Source of the DNA: Acidobacteriota bacterium
GTDB taxonomy: Bacteria > Acidobacteriota > Terriglobia > Terriglobales > Acidobacteriaceae
Assembly: GCA_025359885.1 (NCBI GenBank)
Contig: JANYDG010000052.1
Location: 1-52,562, forward strand
Reading direction: 5' to 3'
Length of the DNA stretch: 52,562 bases
Below are positions 25,336 to 34,635 of this stretch, one piece after another. Position 1 is the first letter of the stretch. The number at the start of each line of letters is the position of its first letter. The position numbers were made by a program, and so were the translations under genes. The notes under the pieces were generated by a model that worked only from the letters and a program-made list of their open reading frames with translations, was not told the origin of the DNA and made no database searches.

Positions 25336-26067
25336 ATGCGGGTCCTGCTTATTGAAGACGAAGTTCGTCTGGCCGAAAACGTCGCCTCTGCCCTGCGCGA
25401 CGGTCCCGGATTTGCGGTGGATTGCGCCCGGGACGGTGAGATCGGCCTCGGGCTGGCGCGCAATCTCTGCTACGACCTCATCATCCTTGATTTGATGTTG
25501 CCCCGACTTGACGGACTTTCGGTGCTTAAGCGACTTCGCAGCCGGCAAGACCATACGCCGGTGCTGGTCGTTACCGCGCAGAGTGAAGTTGGCTCGACCA
25601 TCACACTGCTCAATTGTGGCGCGGACGACTACCTGAGCAAGCCATTTGACCTGGGTGAATTGCTGGCCCGCGCCAAGGCGCTGATCCGGCGTGGAAAAGG
25701 CGTAGCCCACCCCACCCTGCAGGCGGGCGAACTGGTGCTGAACACTCTCGAACAAACCGTGCTACGCGCTGGCAGCGAGATAACGCTGTCGCCAATGGAG
25801 TACCGCATTCTTGAGTACCTGATGCACAGGCCCCGAGTCATTGTCTCCAAGCAAGAGTTGCTTGAGCATTTATACGATTACAATTGGCAGCATCACTCCA
25901 ACGTGATCGAAGTGCACGTCTCGAATCTGCGTAAAAAGATCACCAGAACAGACGAAGCGCTGGCATCTGGGACAAGTATTGAAACGCTGCGCAACCGCGG
26001 CTATCGCCTATTGCTAAGCCGCACGCCGGGAACTTACGCAGACGACGGCAGGGACGGCGAAGCGTGA
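25336..26067 (+). CDS. OmpR/PhoB-type response regulator
   Basis: A 243-residue two-component regulator. The receiver domain has the acidic pocket Glu7-Asp8, phospho-acceptor Asp52 (IILDLMLPRLDG), Thr in VVTAQSEVG and Lys in YLSKPFDLGELLARA. A winged-helix DNA-binding domain follows (LSPMEYRILEYLMHRPRVI, then VHVSNLRKKI and RNRGYRLLL). Its stop overlaps the sensor kinase start by four bases (GTGA). A CTTCAG-N5-CTTAAG box in its own promoter suggests autoregulation. It probably controls the efflux genes that follow. Confidence 0.95.
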   Translation: MRVLLIEDEVRLAENVASALRDGPGFAVDCARDGEIGLGLARNLCYDLIILDLMLPRLDGLSVLKRLRSRQDHTPVLVVTAQSEVGSTITLLNCGADDYLSKPFDLGELLARAKALIRRGKGVAHPTLQAGELVLNTLEQTVLRAGSEITLSPMEYRILEYLMHRPRVIVSKQELLEHLYDYNWQHHSNVIEVHVSNLRKKITRTDEALASGTSIETLRNRGYRLLLSRTPGTYADDGRDGEA

Positions 26068-27530
26068 AAGCCTACTCTATCACCCGCCGCCTCATCATAA
26101 TGGTCCTGTTGGTTGAGCTGTGCTCGGCTGTTTGTGTAAGTGGTGTTGCGTACATTTATGAGCGACACGACCATTTTCGTGCGTTTGACATTCTTCTCAG
26201 TGGGCGCGCCGACTCAGTAGTGGGTGCGGTGCAAAGTTCCGACGACGCCCAGGATAGCCTGATGCTCGACGGGAGTGAGATCGATATTCCACATGACGAC
26301 ATTTACGATGTCCGCGACGCTACAAATCGGGTGCTGGGTCACTCTGCCGAGGTGGTCGACTTTGCCCAGGCCTTTCGGCCAAGCCCCAGCCGCGCCGACA
26401 AGATTGACCCGGACGGCGACGAGGCATCTTTCGGCAACGTCGAGTTCCACGGCAAGGCATATCGCGTCATCCGCGTCCTGGGTGTGAGGGTGATTGATCC
26501 AGGCGAAAAGGGGGGCATGAGACGAACTGTCGTTGTCTACTATGGCTCGCCAGTGCATCGAGTCTGGAAGGCAATCTACCGCGCAGTAACGTTCTACGCG
26601 CTCAGCAGCCTCGTCGTGCTGGCGGTAACGGGAGTACTTATGTCGTGGCTGCTCAATCGCGGGCTGGCGCCGCTGCGCGCACTGGCTTCGGGCGCGGCGG
26701 CAGTTTCAGTCACCTCGTGGACATTTGATGCGCCTGCGTCAGCGCGGATGACGCGTGAACTCTCTCCCCTCGTCAATGCTCTCGAAAGCCTGCTGCTCGG
26801 TTTGCAACAGTCCTTTGAACAACAAAGGCGATTCGTCGGCGATGCAGCTCACGAATTGAAGACAAGCGTAGCTGTTCTCAAATCCTCATTGCAATTGCTG
26901 GGGATGAAGCCACGCAGCCAACAGGAATACCACGCAGGACTGGAGCGCTGCCTGCTGGATTGCCAGCGGATGGAGCAGTTGGTTGCCCAGATGCTTACGC
27001 TGGCCCGCATCGAGGAGACAGACGCCAAGAGTGCCGGGGAGCATAGCTCCGATATCTATGCCTGCCTGCAAGATGTGAGCTCGCAACTTGTTACCATGGC
27101 CGAGGCCAATGAAATTCACCTCGTACTAGTTGGCGAAGACTCGTTGTACGCAGCGCTGGACCCCGGTCAATTGAAACTGTTATGCACAAATCTGCTCATG
27201 AATGCCATGCAGCATAGCCCTTCGGAGTCTGTCGTGACCGTCAAGGTTGGAAAGACTGACGGCTTTGCCGAGATTCGATTCTGCGATGCCGGCGACGGTA
27301 TTGACGCAGCAGATCTGCCGCGAATTTTCGAGCGCTTTTCTCGAAGCGACCCCTCTCGCAGCCGCAATACTGGTGGTACAGGCCTGGGCCTCGCTATTTG
27401 CAAAGCCATCACAGACAAATGTGGTGGAGCGATTAAGATCAGCAGTGAAATACGGAATGGTACCACCGTTCTCGTCCGCATTCCCCTTTCAAGACCAGGC
27501 CGGGTCGATGCGGTGCAACCGCTTTCATGA
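26064..27530 (+). CDS. Sensor histidine kinase
   Basis: A 488-residue membrane kinase. TM1 is near residues 9-32, a sensor domain of about 140 residues faces the periplasm, and TM2 is near 180-200 (YALSSLVVLAVTGVLMSWLL), followed by a HAMP-like segment. The H-box is FVGDAAHELKTSVAVL with the phospho-accepting His; the usual Pro after Thr is Ser. The N-box NLLMNAMQHSP, G1 DAGDGID, F-box FERFSRSD and G2 GGTGLGLAI are intact. GTG start inside the regulator's stop. The signal is unknown; an acidic loop rich in Asp could bind cations, which is speculation. Confidence 0.94.
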   Translation: MKAYSITRRLIIMVLLVELCSAVCVSGVAYIYERHDHFRAFDILLSGRADSVVGAVQSSDDAQDSLMLDGSEIDIPHDDIYDVRDATNRVLGHSAEVVDFAQAFRPSPSRADKIDPDGDEASFGNVEFHGKAYRVIRVLGVRVIDPGEKGGMRRTVVVYYGSPVHRVWKAIYRAVTFYALSSLVVLAVTGVLMSWLLNRGLAPLRALASGAAAVSVTSWTFDAPASARMTRELSPLVNALESLLLGLQQSFEQQRRFVGDAAHELKTSVAVLKSSLQLLGMKPRSQQEYHAGLERCLLDCQRMEQLVAQMLTLARIEETDAKSAGEHSSDIYACLQDVSSQLVTMAEANEIHLVLVGEDSLYAALDPGQLKLLCTNLLMNAMQHSPSESVVTVKVGKTDGFAEIRFCDAGDGIDAADLPRIFERFSRSDPSRSRNTGGTGLGLAICKAITDKCGGAIKISSEIRNGTTVLVRIPLSRPGRVDAVQPLS

Positions 27531-27553
27531 CAAAACAGTGAATGTGGAGAATT

Positions 27554-27586
27554 CTTCAGGCCGGCTTAAGCTTGAAGTGGAATAGT
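27554..27586 (+). promoter_or_regulatory. Second CTTCAG-N5-CTTAAG box, upstream of the efflux operon
   Basis: CTTCAG (27554-27559), five bases GCCGG, CTTAAG (27565-27570), then a -10-like AATAGT at 27581-27586, ten bases on. Sequence and spacing repeat the box before the regulator gene (25296-25312). It lies 24 bases after the kinase stop and about 60 bases before the propeller gene, a good site for direct activation of the pump operon by the regulator. Confidence 0.6.
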
Positions 27587-27631
27587 AAGGGGAACGGTGC
27601 AGAGCCCGACTAAACTGATTTGGAGAATTGC

Positions 27632-28681
27632 ATGACGATGAAGCAGATCTTTAACCAGCTGACCAGGTTCAGCATGGTTGCCGCTATGGCAGTAACAGCC
27701 ACGGTACCCGCAGTGATGACAGCGGCCGCACAAAAGCCTTATACGATTCAGGACAAGTGGACTGTCGGCGGCGAAGGCGGATGGGATTACCTGGCGGTCG
27801 ATTCCGCAACCCACCACCTCTTCGTTACGCACGGTGCCCGTGTCGAGGTGCTGGACCTGGCCAGCGGCAAACCAGTCGGCGCAATCACTGGACTCAAGGG
27901 CACGCATGGCGTCGCCTTTGACACCAATGGCAAGCTTGGCTACATCAGCGATGGACGCGCCAATGCTGTCGTCGTGTTTGACCGCACCAGCCTCGCCACT
28001 TTGGCGACGATTCCTGTGGGCATCAACCCAGATGGCATCCTCTTCGAGCCAGTGACCAGGACGGTCTGGACCTTCAACGGCGGCGGCAAGAATGCAACCG
28101 TGGTAGATTCCGCGACCCAGAAAGTGATTGGCACAGTAGCCCTCGCTGGCAAGCCCGAATTTCCCCAGGCGGACGGGGAGGGCAACATCTACGACAACAT
28201 TGAAGACAAGAATGAGATTGTTCGGATCGACGCCAAAGCTCAGAAGGTAACGGCCAGTTGGCCTGCCTGTGAATCTCCCTCGGGCCTTGCGATCGACTTG
28301 GCTGGCCACCGCCTCTTCGCAGTATGCGATGGCAAAAAGATGGCGGTCGTTGACTACAACACCGGCAAGCTGCTCGCCACGCCGGCTATCGGTGATGGCC
28401 CCGACGCCGTAAGCTACGATGCCAAACAAAAGCTGGTCTTCTCATCGAACGGCGAAGGTACGATGACCGTGATCGATGCCAGTGGCAGCGATTACAAGGC
28501 CATTCAGACTTTGTCGACACAAAAGAGTGCGCGCACCATGGCTTTTGACGAAGCTACAGGCCGGGCATTCCTCGTTGCAGCCAGGTTCGGCCCGCCGCCT
28601 GCGCCAACAGCAGCCAATCCCCGGCCCTGGCCCTCGGTTCTGCCCAACACGTTTGTGGTCCTTGTCGCGGGTCATGAATAG
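27632..28681 (+). CDS. Secreted YncE-like beta-propeller protein
   Basis: A 349-residue exported protein. After a signal peptide (SMVAAMAVTATVPAVMTAAA) come repeated blade motifs such as LAVDSATHHLFVTHGARVEVLDL, VAFDTNGKLGYISDGRANAVV and VSYDAKQKLVFSSNGEGTMTVIDA. These match the YVTN/YncE-type propeller. The ATG at 27632 has GGAG six bases upstream. It is the first gene of the efflux operon; the TolC-like gene begins inside its last codons. Its job is unknown: ligand binding, or a periplasmic assistant of the pump or sensor, are possibilities. Catalytic residues cannot be assigned. Confidence 0.87.
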   Translation: MTMKQIFNQLTRFSMVAAMAVTATVPAVMTAAAQKPYTIQDKWTVGGEGGWDYLAVDSATHHLFVTHGARVEVLDLASGKPVGAITGLKGTHGVAFDTNGKLGYISDGRANAVVVFDRTSLATLATIPVGINPDGILFEPVTRTVWTFNGGGKNATVVDSATQKVIGTVALAGKPEFPQADGEGNIYDNIEDKNEIVRIDAKAQKVTASWPACESPSGLAIDLAGHRLFAVCDGKKMAVVDYNTGKLLATPAIGDGPDAVSYDAKQKLVFSSNGEGTMTVIDASGSDYKAIQTLSTQKSARTMAFDEATGRAFLVAARFGPPPAPTAANPRPWPSVLPNTFVVLVAGHE

Positions 28682-30122
28682 GCTCGCCAACAATCTGAGA
28701 GGCAAAGGAGGCGTTCTTCTGAAGTGCGCCTCCCCGAGCCTCCCTACCCCCTTCTGCCTCACGTTGGGCGGTCTCGCTTGGTCGGGGATGGCCTTGTCAG
28801 CGCTGGCATTTTTTTGCACCGCGTCGTCGGCGCAAAGTGTCGAGGCTGTCGAGGCAGTTCCCCCCAACCTGGCCGTGCCCGCAACGACGGGCCAGATCAT
28901 CACCCTGGACGAAGCAATTGCGCGCGCCAGGATGAATGAACCCAATTTTGCCTCCGCTGTCGCCGCCGCCAAAGTTGCGAACCTCGACCATGCTCTGGCG
29001 CGTGCTGCTGTTCTTCCGAGCGTTGTGTACCATAACCAGTTTCTCTACACCGAACCCCATCATGCCAAGGGCCAGGATACCAACCAGCCTCCGCGATTCA
29101 TTGGAGGCAACGCAGTGCATGAATATACCAGCCAGGCAGTTGCGACGGAGACGATCGGCCTGCAGGGGATCACTGCAGTTGCCCGGGCATCGGCTGCCTC
29201 ATCGATTGCAAATGCAGGGCTTGAGATTGCGCGTCGCGGTCTCATTTCGACCGTCGTAACGCTTTACTACAGCGCGCTCGCGGCAGATCAAAAGCTCCTC
29301 GTCGCCCGGCGGGCTGCAGATGAGTCTGCCAATTTCATGACGCTCACGCAGCATCGCGAAGATGCGCGCGAATCAGCCCACGCCGACACCATCAAGGCCC
29401 AGTTGACCGACCAGCAGCGCAGACGCGACCTGTCCGACGCACAGTTGGCCAACGAAAAAGCGCACCTCGACCTCGCGGTTTTACTCTTTGATGACCCGCG
29501 AACCGTTTACACTCTGGTACCGTCTGCGCCAAACGAGTTGCCTGTTCGCATAGAAGCTGAGGCAGCTGCGGGGCGGCACAACCCTGACCTCGAAAGCGCA
29601 CTGGCGACGCTGCACGCCGCTTCCCTCGATGTTGTCGGAGCCCGAGCCGGCTACTTGCCCGACCTGAGCCTCAGCTTCAACTACGGCATCGACGCACAGC
29701 AATTTGCTATTCACGCGCCCGATGGCTCGCGGAATCTCGGCTATTCGGCATCAGCCACCCTCGACATTCCAGTCTGGGACTGGTTTTCAATCCACGACCG
29801 CGTCAAGCAAAAGACGAGTCTGCGTGAGGCTGCCCGCGTAACGCTGACCAATACGCAACGCACCCTCATCGCACAATTCAACGAGGTCTACAACGAAGCC
29901 AATGCCGCACACGACCAGTTGCAATCACTGGCCGATAGCGCGGCAACAGCTCGCGAGAGTCTTCGACTGACCCGGTTGCGCTACACTGCCGGGGAGGCCA
30001 CCGTGCTCGAAGTTGTTGACGCCCAGTCCTCCCTGACAGCCGCTGAAATTGCACGCGAAGACGGAAACGTCCGCTATCAGACGGCATTGGCCAACCTGCA
30101 AACTCTGACTGGAAACCGCTAG
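28674..30122 (+). CDS. TolC-family outer membrane efflux protein
   Basis: Outer-membrane channel of a tripartite pump, about 482 residues. After an N-terminal hydrophobic export signal (GLAWSGMALSALAFFCTASS) there are two related halves of the outer membrane efflux protein family. They are recognised by ITLDEAIARARMNEP near the start and RLRYTAGEATVLEVVDAQSS near the end, with long coiled-coil helices between. The ATG at 28674 overlaps the propeller gene's end. A longer frame reading upstream lies inside the propeller gene and is not credible. Confidence 0.92.
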   Translation: MNRLANNLRGKGGVLLKCASPSLPTPFCLTLGGLAWSGMALSALAFFCTASSAQSVEAVEAVPPNLAVPATTGQIITLDEAIARARMNEPNFASAVAAAKVANLDHALARAAVLPSVVYHNQFLYTEPHHAKGQDTNQPPRFIGGNAVHEYTSQAVATETIGLQGITAVARASAASSIANAGLEIARRGLISTVVTLYYSALAADQKLLVARRAADESANFMTLTQHREDARESAHADTIKAQLTDQQRRRDLSDAQLANEKAHLDLAVLLFDDPRTVYTLVPSAPNELPVRIEAEAAAGRHNPDLESALATLHAASLDVVGARAGYLPDLSLSFNYGIDAQQFAIHAPDGSRNLGYSASATLDIPVWDWFSIHDRVKQKTSLREAARVTLTNTQRTLIAQFNEVYNEANAAHDQLQSLADSAATARESLRLTRLRYTAGEATVLEVVDAQSSLTAAEIAREDGNVRYQTALANLQTLTGNR

Positions 30123-30125
30123 CCC

Positions 30126-31397
30126 ATGCTCACACCGCTCCGCCCAGCCTCCATTCACGTCCTGACTGCATGCGCGCTGCTGTTTGCCGTTGGCTGCCGC
30201 AAGGCAGAGGTCGCGCCGACACCGGAAGTTTCCGTTCAGGCTGCACAAGCCCATATTGGCGACATCTCTGAAGAGACTGATGCCGAGGCCACGCTTTCCC
30301 CACTAGCACAGGCTGCAATCGCCCCTAAAGTTACGGCACCAATCAAGCAGTTGCTGGTGCAGCGCGGGGCGAGGGTCAAGGCCGGGCAGCTCCTGCTCAC
30401 CCTTGAAGCAGCTGACCTGGCCGCCGCCGCTCTTGACAACCAGGGCACCTACACCGCTGCCAAGGCTGGCTACGAGACAGCCACCCACGCCTCAGTTCCC
30501 GAGGACTTCACCAGGGCGCAGCTTGATCTCACCCAGGCAAAGACCAATCTCGACCTGGCGCAAAGCATAGCCACAGCGCGAGCCCAGCTCTTCAAAGAGG
30601 GTGCAATCCCGGGTCGCGATCTGGATACTGCGAACGCTTCGCTGGTGCAGGCCCAGGCTGCCTATGACATTGCCAAGCTGCACTTCGAGGGGGTACAAAA
30701 GACCACCAACAAAGCTTCTCTTGAGGCAGCCAAAGGCCAACTTCAATCTGCCCAGGGAAAGCTTCAGGGTGCGCAGGCTCAGCTCAGCTACACTGAAATT
30801 CGCAGCCCCATCAATGGCGTTGTCACCGACCGCCCACTCTTTGCCGGGGAAACTGCCGCTGCGGGTGCGCCAGTAATCACGGTCATGGACACGTCGGCGC
30901 TGATTGCCAAGCTGCATATCTCTCAAATTCTCGCCCAGCAGCTTACAGTTGGCGCGGCCGCCACCATCTCCGTCCCGGGGATAGCCGATCCGATCGACGC
31001 CAAAATCTCCCTCATCAGCCCCGCTCTTGACCCTGGCAGCACCACCGTTGAGGTCTGGCTCCGTGCCGAAAACCCCAAAGCGACCTTAAAGGCTGGAACC
31101 CCCATTCATGCCACGATCACCGGACGGACTGCCTCGAAAGCGCTGATTATCCCGAGTTCAGCGTTGGTCACCGCGCCCGACAACAGTAAATTTGTGATGG
31201 TCATCGCCCCTGATTCCACGGCCCACAAGCATCCCGTCACCCTGGGCGTGGTCACCGATACGCAGGCCCAGGTCCTCTCCGGGATCACCGCAGCTGATAC
31301 GGTCATCACCGTGGGCGGATATGCGCTCGATGAAGGAACCAAGGTAAAAATCGGAGCCGCAGACGACAAGGGTGTCAAAGGCGGAGACGACAAATGA
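30126..31397 (+). CDS. RND efflux periplasmic adaptor lipoprotein (HlyD/MFP family)
   Basis: A 423-residue adaptor that joins the inner-membrane pump to the TolC-like channel. The lipobox LLFAVGC gives lipid attachment at about Cys24. It has barrel-sandwich lipoyl halves (KVTAPIKQLLVQRGARVKAG and YTEIRSPINGVVTDRPLF), an extended alpha-helical hairpin rich in Ala/Gln between them, and a C-terminal beta-barrel (GTPIHATITGR). It is three bases after the TolC-like gene and overlaps the pump gene start by four bases. Confidence 0.94.
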   Translation: MLTPLRPASIHVLTACALLFAVGCRKAEVAPTPEVSVQAAQAHIGDISEETDAEATLSPLAQAAIAPKVTAPIKQLLVQRGARVKAGQLLLTLEAADLAAAALDNQGTYTAAKAGYETATHASVPEDFTRAQLDLTQAKTNLDLAQSIATARAQLFKEGAIPGRDLDTANASLVQAQAAYDIAKLHFEGVQKTTNKASLEAAKGQLQSAQGKLQGAQAQLSYTEIRSPINGVVTDRPLFAGETAAAGAPVITVMDTSALIAKLHISQILAQQLTVGAAATISVPGIADPIDAKISLISPALDPGSTTVEVWLRAENPKATLKAGTPIHATITGRTASKALIIPSSALVTAPDNSKFVMVIAPDSTAHKHPVTLGVVTDTQAQVLSGITAADTVITVGGYALDEGTKVKIGAADDKGVKGGDDK

Positions 31398-34300
31398 CTT
31401 CGCCCACGCCAACGCCTGAACACCACCGGCCTTTCTGGCTGCAGCACATCTCGCACACGATCTTCTTCTTCCTGGTGGCTCTGACCCTGGGCGGCGCCTA
31501 TGCTGCATTCCAGGTGCCCATCGCGGTTTTTCCGGATACCAACTTTCCGCGGGTTGTGATCGGCATCGAAAACGGCGTAATGCCCGTTGAGCAGATGCAA
31601 GTGGCTATCACCAAGCCAGTCGAGGATGCCGTCAACTCCGTCCCCGGCCTGCGAACTGTTCGCAGCACCACAAGCCGCGGCTCGGCCGAAGTCAGCCTCT
31701 TCTTTGATTGGAATGCGGATATGTTCCACACGCTGCAACTGGTGGATGCAGCGCTATCAAAAGTGCAGCAGACCCTTCCCTCGACCGCACGTATTACGAC
31801 CAATCGCCTGACATTTGCGACATTCCCCATCCTCGGATACGCCCTTACAGCCGATGACCGGGGAGCCAATACCGCTTCGCAGACACGTCTTTGGGAAATC
31901 GCGACCTACGACCTCAAGCCGCCGCTCAACCGGGTTGAAGGCGTAAGCACCGTCACTGTGCAGGGCGGCAAGGTTCCTGAGTACCACGTCATTCCTAATC
32001 TGTCGCGGCTCCAGGCCTCGGGTATCACTCTCACTGACCTGGTCAACGGCATCCAGTCCTCGAATATTATCGACTCGCCCGGCCTCTATGAAGCCGACCA
32101 TCAGCTTATCCTCGGCCTCATCGGGTCACAGGCGCACTCCGCCGAGGACCTGGCCGCGCTGGTCATCAAGACCACGCCCGCTGGTGCCCCTATCCGTGTG
32201 GCCGATGTCGCGCAGGTCGAGTCGGCATCGCTTCCCGTCTACACCGCCGTTACCTCCAATGGAAAACCCTCCGTCCTCCTGAATATCGCCCGCCAGCCTT
32301 CATCGAACACCGTGCAGGTCGCCAACGCGGTCGCTGCCAAAGTTGCGAACCTGCAACCCAGTCTCCCCGCTGGCGTGCACCTGGTTCCCTTCTATGACCA
32401 GTCACAACTGGTTCGCGAATCGATCGCCAGCGTCCGCGACGCCATTCTCATCGGCCTCGGACTTGCCTGCCTCATCCTTTTTCTCTTCCTCCATGACTGG
32501 CGTTCCTCGGTGGTTGCGGGGCTGGTCATCCCGGTCACCGTCGCCGTAACGATCCTCTTTCTCTGGCTCACCGGGGAATCCTTCAACTTGATGACGCTGG
32601 GAGGCCTCGCCGCCGCTATTGGACTCGTGATCGACGACGCCATCGTCGTGGTCGAAAACATCGTCGTCCATCGCGATGCTGGCGAAAACCGAATCCATGC
32701 TGTCCGCAAGGCGCTCAGCGAAATCACCCTGCCTCTGGTCGGTTCCACGATTACACCAGTCGTTGTCTTCTTGCCGCTCATTGCAGTCACCGGCGTCACC
32801 GGCAGCTTCTTTCGCGCGCTGGCCATCACCATGACCGCCGCACTGCTCACCTCCCTGATGCTGGCACTCACCTGGACCCCGGCGTTGTCTCTCTTCCTGT
32901 TGCGGACCAAACACGAAACCAGTGAAAGTTGCGGGCCAGACTCGAAAGCGACCCACATCCCTACAGGAAAGTTCATGAGCCGCGTACTCTCAGCCCATGC
33001 CAGTGCGCTTCATTGGGCGCTGGCCCGGCCCACCATGGTTGGTTTGCTCTGCCTGGGGCTCGTTTTAGGCGCTTACTTCGGCTATTCCGCTCTCGGCTCT
33101 GATCTGCTTCCAGCGATGGATGAGGGCGCCTTCATCCTCGACTACACCATGCCCGCCGGCAGTTCACTCACGGAAACCGAACGCGTACTCCAGCACGTGG
33201 AACGGATTCTTCACGAAACTCCAGAAGTCGATGTCACCTCGCGCAGGACTGGCCTGCAGATGGGCCTTGCCGCAGTCACCGAAGCAAATTATGGTGACTT
33301 CACTGTACGCCTCAAAGCCAAACGCTCCCGCCCGATCGACGAAATCATGGCCGATGTGCGCAGCGAAATCAAAAAGACCGAGCCCGAGCTGGACATCGAG
33401 TTTACCCAGGTTCTTCAGGACATGATTGGAGATCTCTCAAACGCTCCTGAGCCAATCCAGATCAAGCTTTTTTGCAACGACCAGGGAGTGCTCAACGCAC
33501 TCGGCCCCAAGGTTCAGGATGCCATCGGGAAGATTCCCGGCGTAGTCGATACCCAGAACGGCATCGACAACACAATCAGCGGGCCAGCGACAATCTTCAA
33601 CGTAAGCCCTCTTGCTGATAGTTTTGGCTTCACCCCTGCAGAAATTGCCCAGGACGCCACTGCAATTCTGGATGGCCTTCCGACCGCTGACCCCCTCATC
33701 GTCAATGGACGACCCTATACGATTCGTGTCCGGCTTCCGGAGTCGAATCGAGCGTCGTTGAACACCATTCAGAATACTGTCTTCAACTCGTCAAGCGGGC
33801 ATACGGCGACCCTGGGCTCACTCGCACAGATCACGCAGTTGCCGCCGCAAAACGAGATCAGGCGCGAAAACCTGCAGCAGCTCATCGTAGTTACCGGCCG
33901 ACTTGAAGGTTCGGATCTGGGTACCGCGATGACCAGGGTTCGGGCAACCGTTGAGGGACTTCATCTACCCTCCAACATCCGCGTTGAATACGGCGGTACC
34001 TATGAAGAGCAGCAAAAGTCATTCCGCGACCTCCTTCGCGTTCTCATCATGGCCTTGATTCTGGTCTTTGGCGTGTTGCTGGCGGAGTTCCGCAATTTTT
34101 CTGCACCCGTAGCCATCCTCACCAGCTCGATCTTGTCGATTGCCGGGGTGGTGCTCGCGCTGCTTGTAACCAATACGAGCTTCAATGTCGCCAGTTTCAT
34201 GGGCGTAATCATGGTGATCGGGATTGTCGCCAAAAACGGCATTCTCCTTCTTGACGCCGATGAACGCCTGCGCGCAGCCGGTCTGCCTCCTGTCGAAGCC

Positions 34301-34534
34301 ATGCTGCAGGCTGCCCAGCGCCGGCTCCGGCCCATCCTGATGACCGCCATTGCAGCAGTTTGCGGTATGTTGCCACTCGCATTTGCACTAGGCGCGGGCT
34401 CGCAAATGCTGCAACCGCTCGCGATTGCCGTCATTGGAGGCATCTTCCTGTCAGTCGGGCTGTCGCTCATCGTCACGCCCGTGGTCTACCACCTGCTCAC
34501 CAGCCGCCGGAAGCACCGCACCGAAACTGCCTGA
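31394..34534 (+). CDS. RND-family efflux transporter
   Basis: A 1046-residue proton-driven pump with the usual two-fold layout: one TM helix, a large periplasmic loop, TM2-6, and the same again. The proton-relay pair of TM4 is in GLVIDDAIVVVENI and the TM10 Lys is in IVAKNGILLLD. The porter-domain start VPIAVFPDTNFPRVVI resembles HAE/HME pumps; substrate class cannot be told. It is the last gene of the regulator-kinase-propeller-TolC-adaptor-pump series and is followed by a strong terminator. Confidence 0.95.
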   Translation: MTSPTPTPEHHRPFWLQHISHTIFFFLVALTLGGAYAAFQVPIAVFPDTNFPRVVIGIENGVMPVEQMQVAITKPVEDAVNSVPGLRTVRSTTSRGSAEVSLFFDWNADMFHTLQLVDAALSKVQQTLPSTARITTNRLTFATFPILGYALTADDRGANTASQTRLWEIATYDLKPPLNRVEGVSTVTVQGGKVPEYHVIPNLSRLQASGITLTDLVNGIQSSNIIDSPGLYEADHQLILGLIGSQAHSAEDLAALVIKTTPAGAPIRVADVAQVESASLPVYTAVTSNGKPSVLLNIARQPSSNTVQVANAVAAKVANLQPSLPAGVHLVPFYDQSQLVRESIASVRDAILIGLGLACLILFLFLHDWRSSVVAGLVIPVTVAVTILFLWLTGESFNLMTLGGLAAAIGLVIDDAIVVVENIVVHRDAGENRIHAVRKALSEITLPLVGSTITPVVVFLPLIAVTGVTGSFFRALAITMTAALLTSLMLALTWTPALSLFLLRTKHETSESCGPDSKATHIPTGKFMSRVLSAHASALHWALARPTMVGLLCLGLVLGAYFGYSALGSDLLPAMDEGAFILDYTMPAGSSLTETERVLQHVERILHETPEVDVTSRRTGLQMGLAAVTEANYGDFTVRLKAKRSRPIDEIMADVRSEIKKTEPELDIEFTQVLQDMIGDLSNAPEPIQIKLFCNDQGVLNALGPKVQDAIGKIPGVVDTQNGIDNTISGPATIFNVSPLADSFGFTPAEIAQDATAILDGLPTADPLIVNGRPYTIRVRLPESNRASLNTIQNTVFNSSSGHTATLGSLAQITQLPPQNEIRRENLQQLIVVTGRLEGSDLGTAMTRVRATVEGLHLPSNIRVEYGGTYEEQQKSFRDLLRVLIMALILVFGVLLAEFRNFSAPVAILTSSILSIAGVVLALLVTNTSFNVASFMGVIMVIGIVAKNGILLLDADERLRAAGLPPVEAMLQAAQRRLRPILMTAIAAVCGMLPLAFALGAGSQMLQPLAIAVIGGIFLSVGLSLIVTPVVYHLLTSRRKHRTETA

Positions 34535-34555
34535 CTCTGAATCACTCACGCATTT

Positions 34556-34598
34556 TCAGGAAGGCTACAGAGCGAAAAACGTTGCTTTCCTGATTTTT
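34556..34598 (+). terminator. Rho-independent terminator after the RND pump gene
   Basis: TCAGGAAGGC (34556-34565) pairs with GCTTTCCTGA (34584-34593) over ten positions with one G-U wobble, closing an 18-base loop. A run of Ts follows directly (34594-34598). It lies 22 bases after the stop and faces the convergent hut operon. Confidence 0.85.
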
Positions 34599-34635
34599 CA
34601 TTAGGAAAAATTCAGCATCGCCAAAGCGAGAGCCT

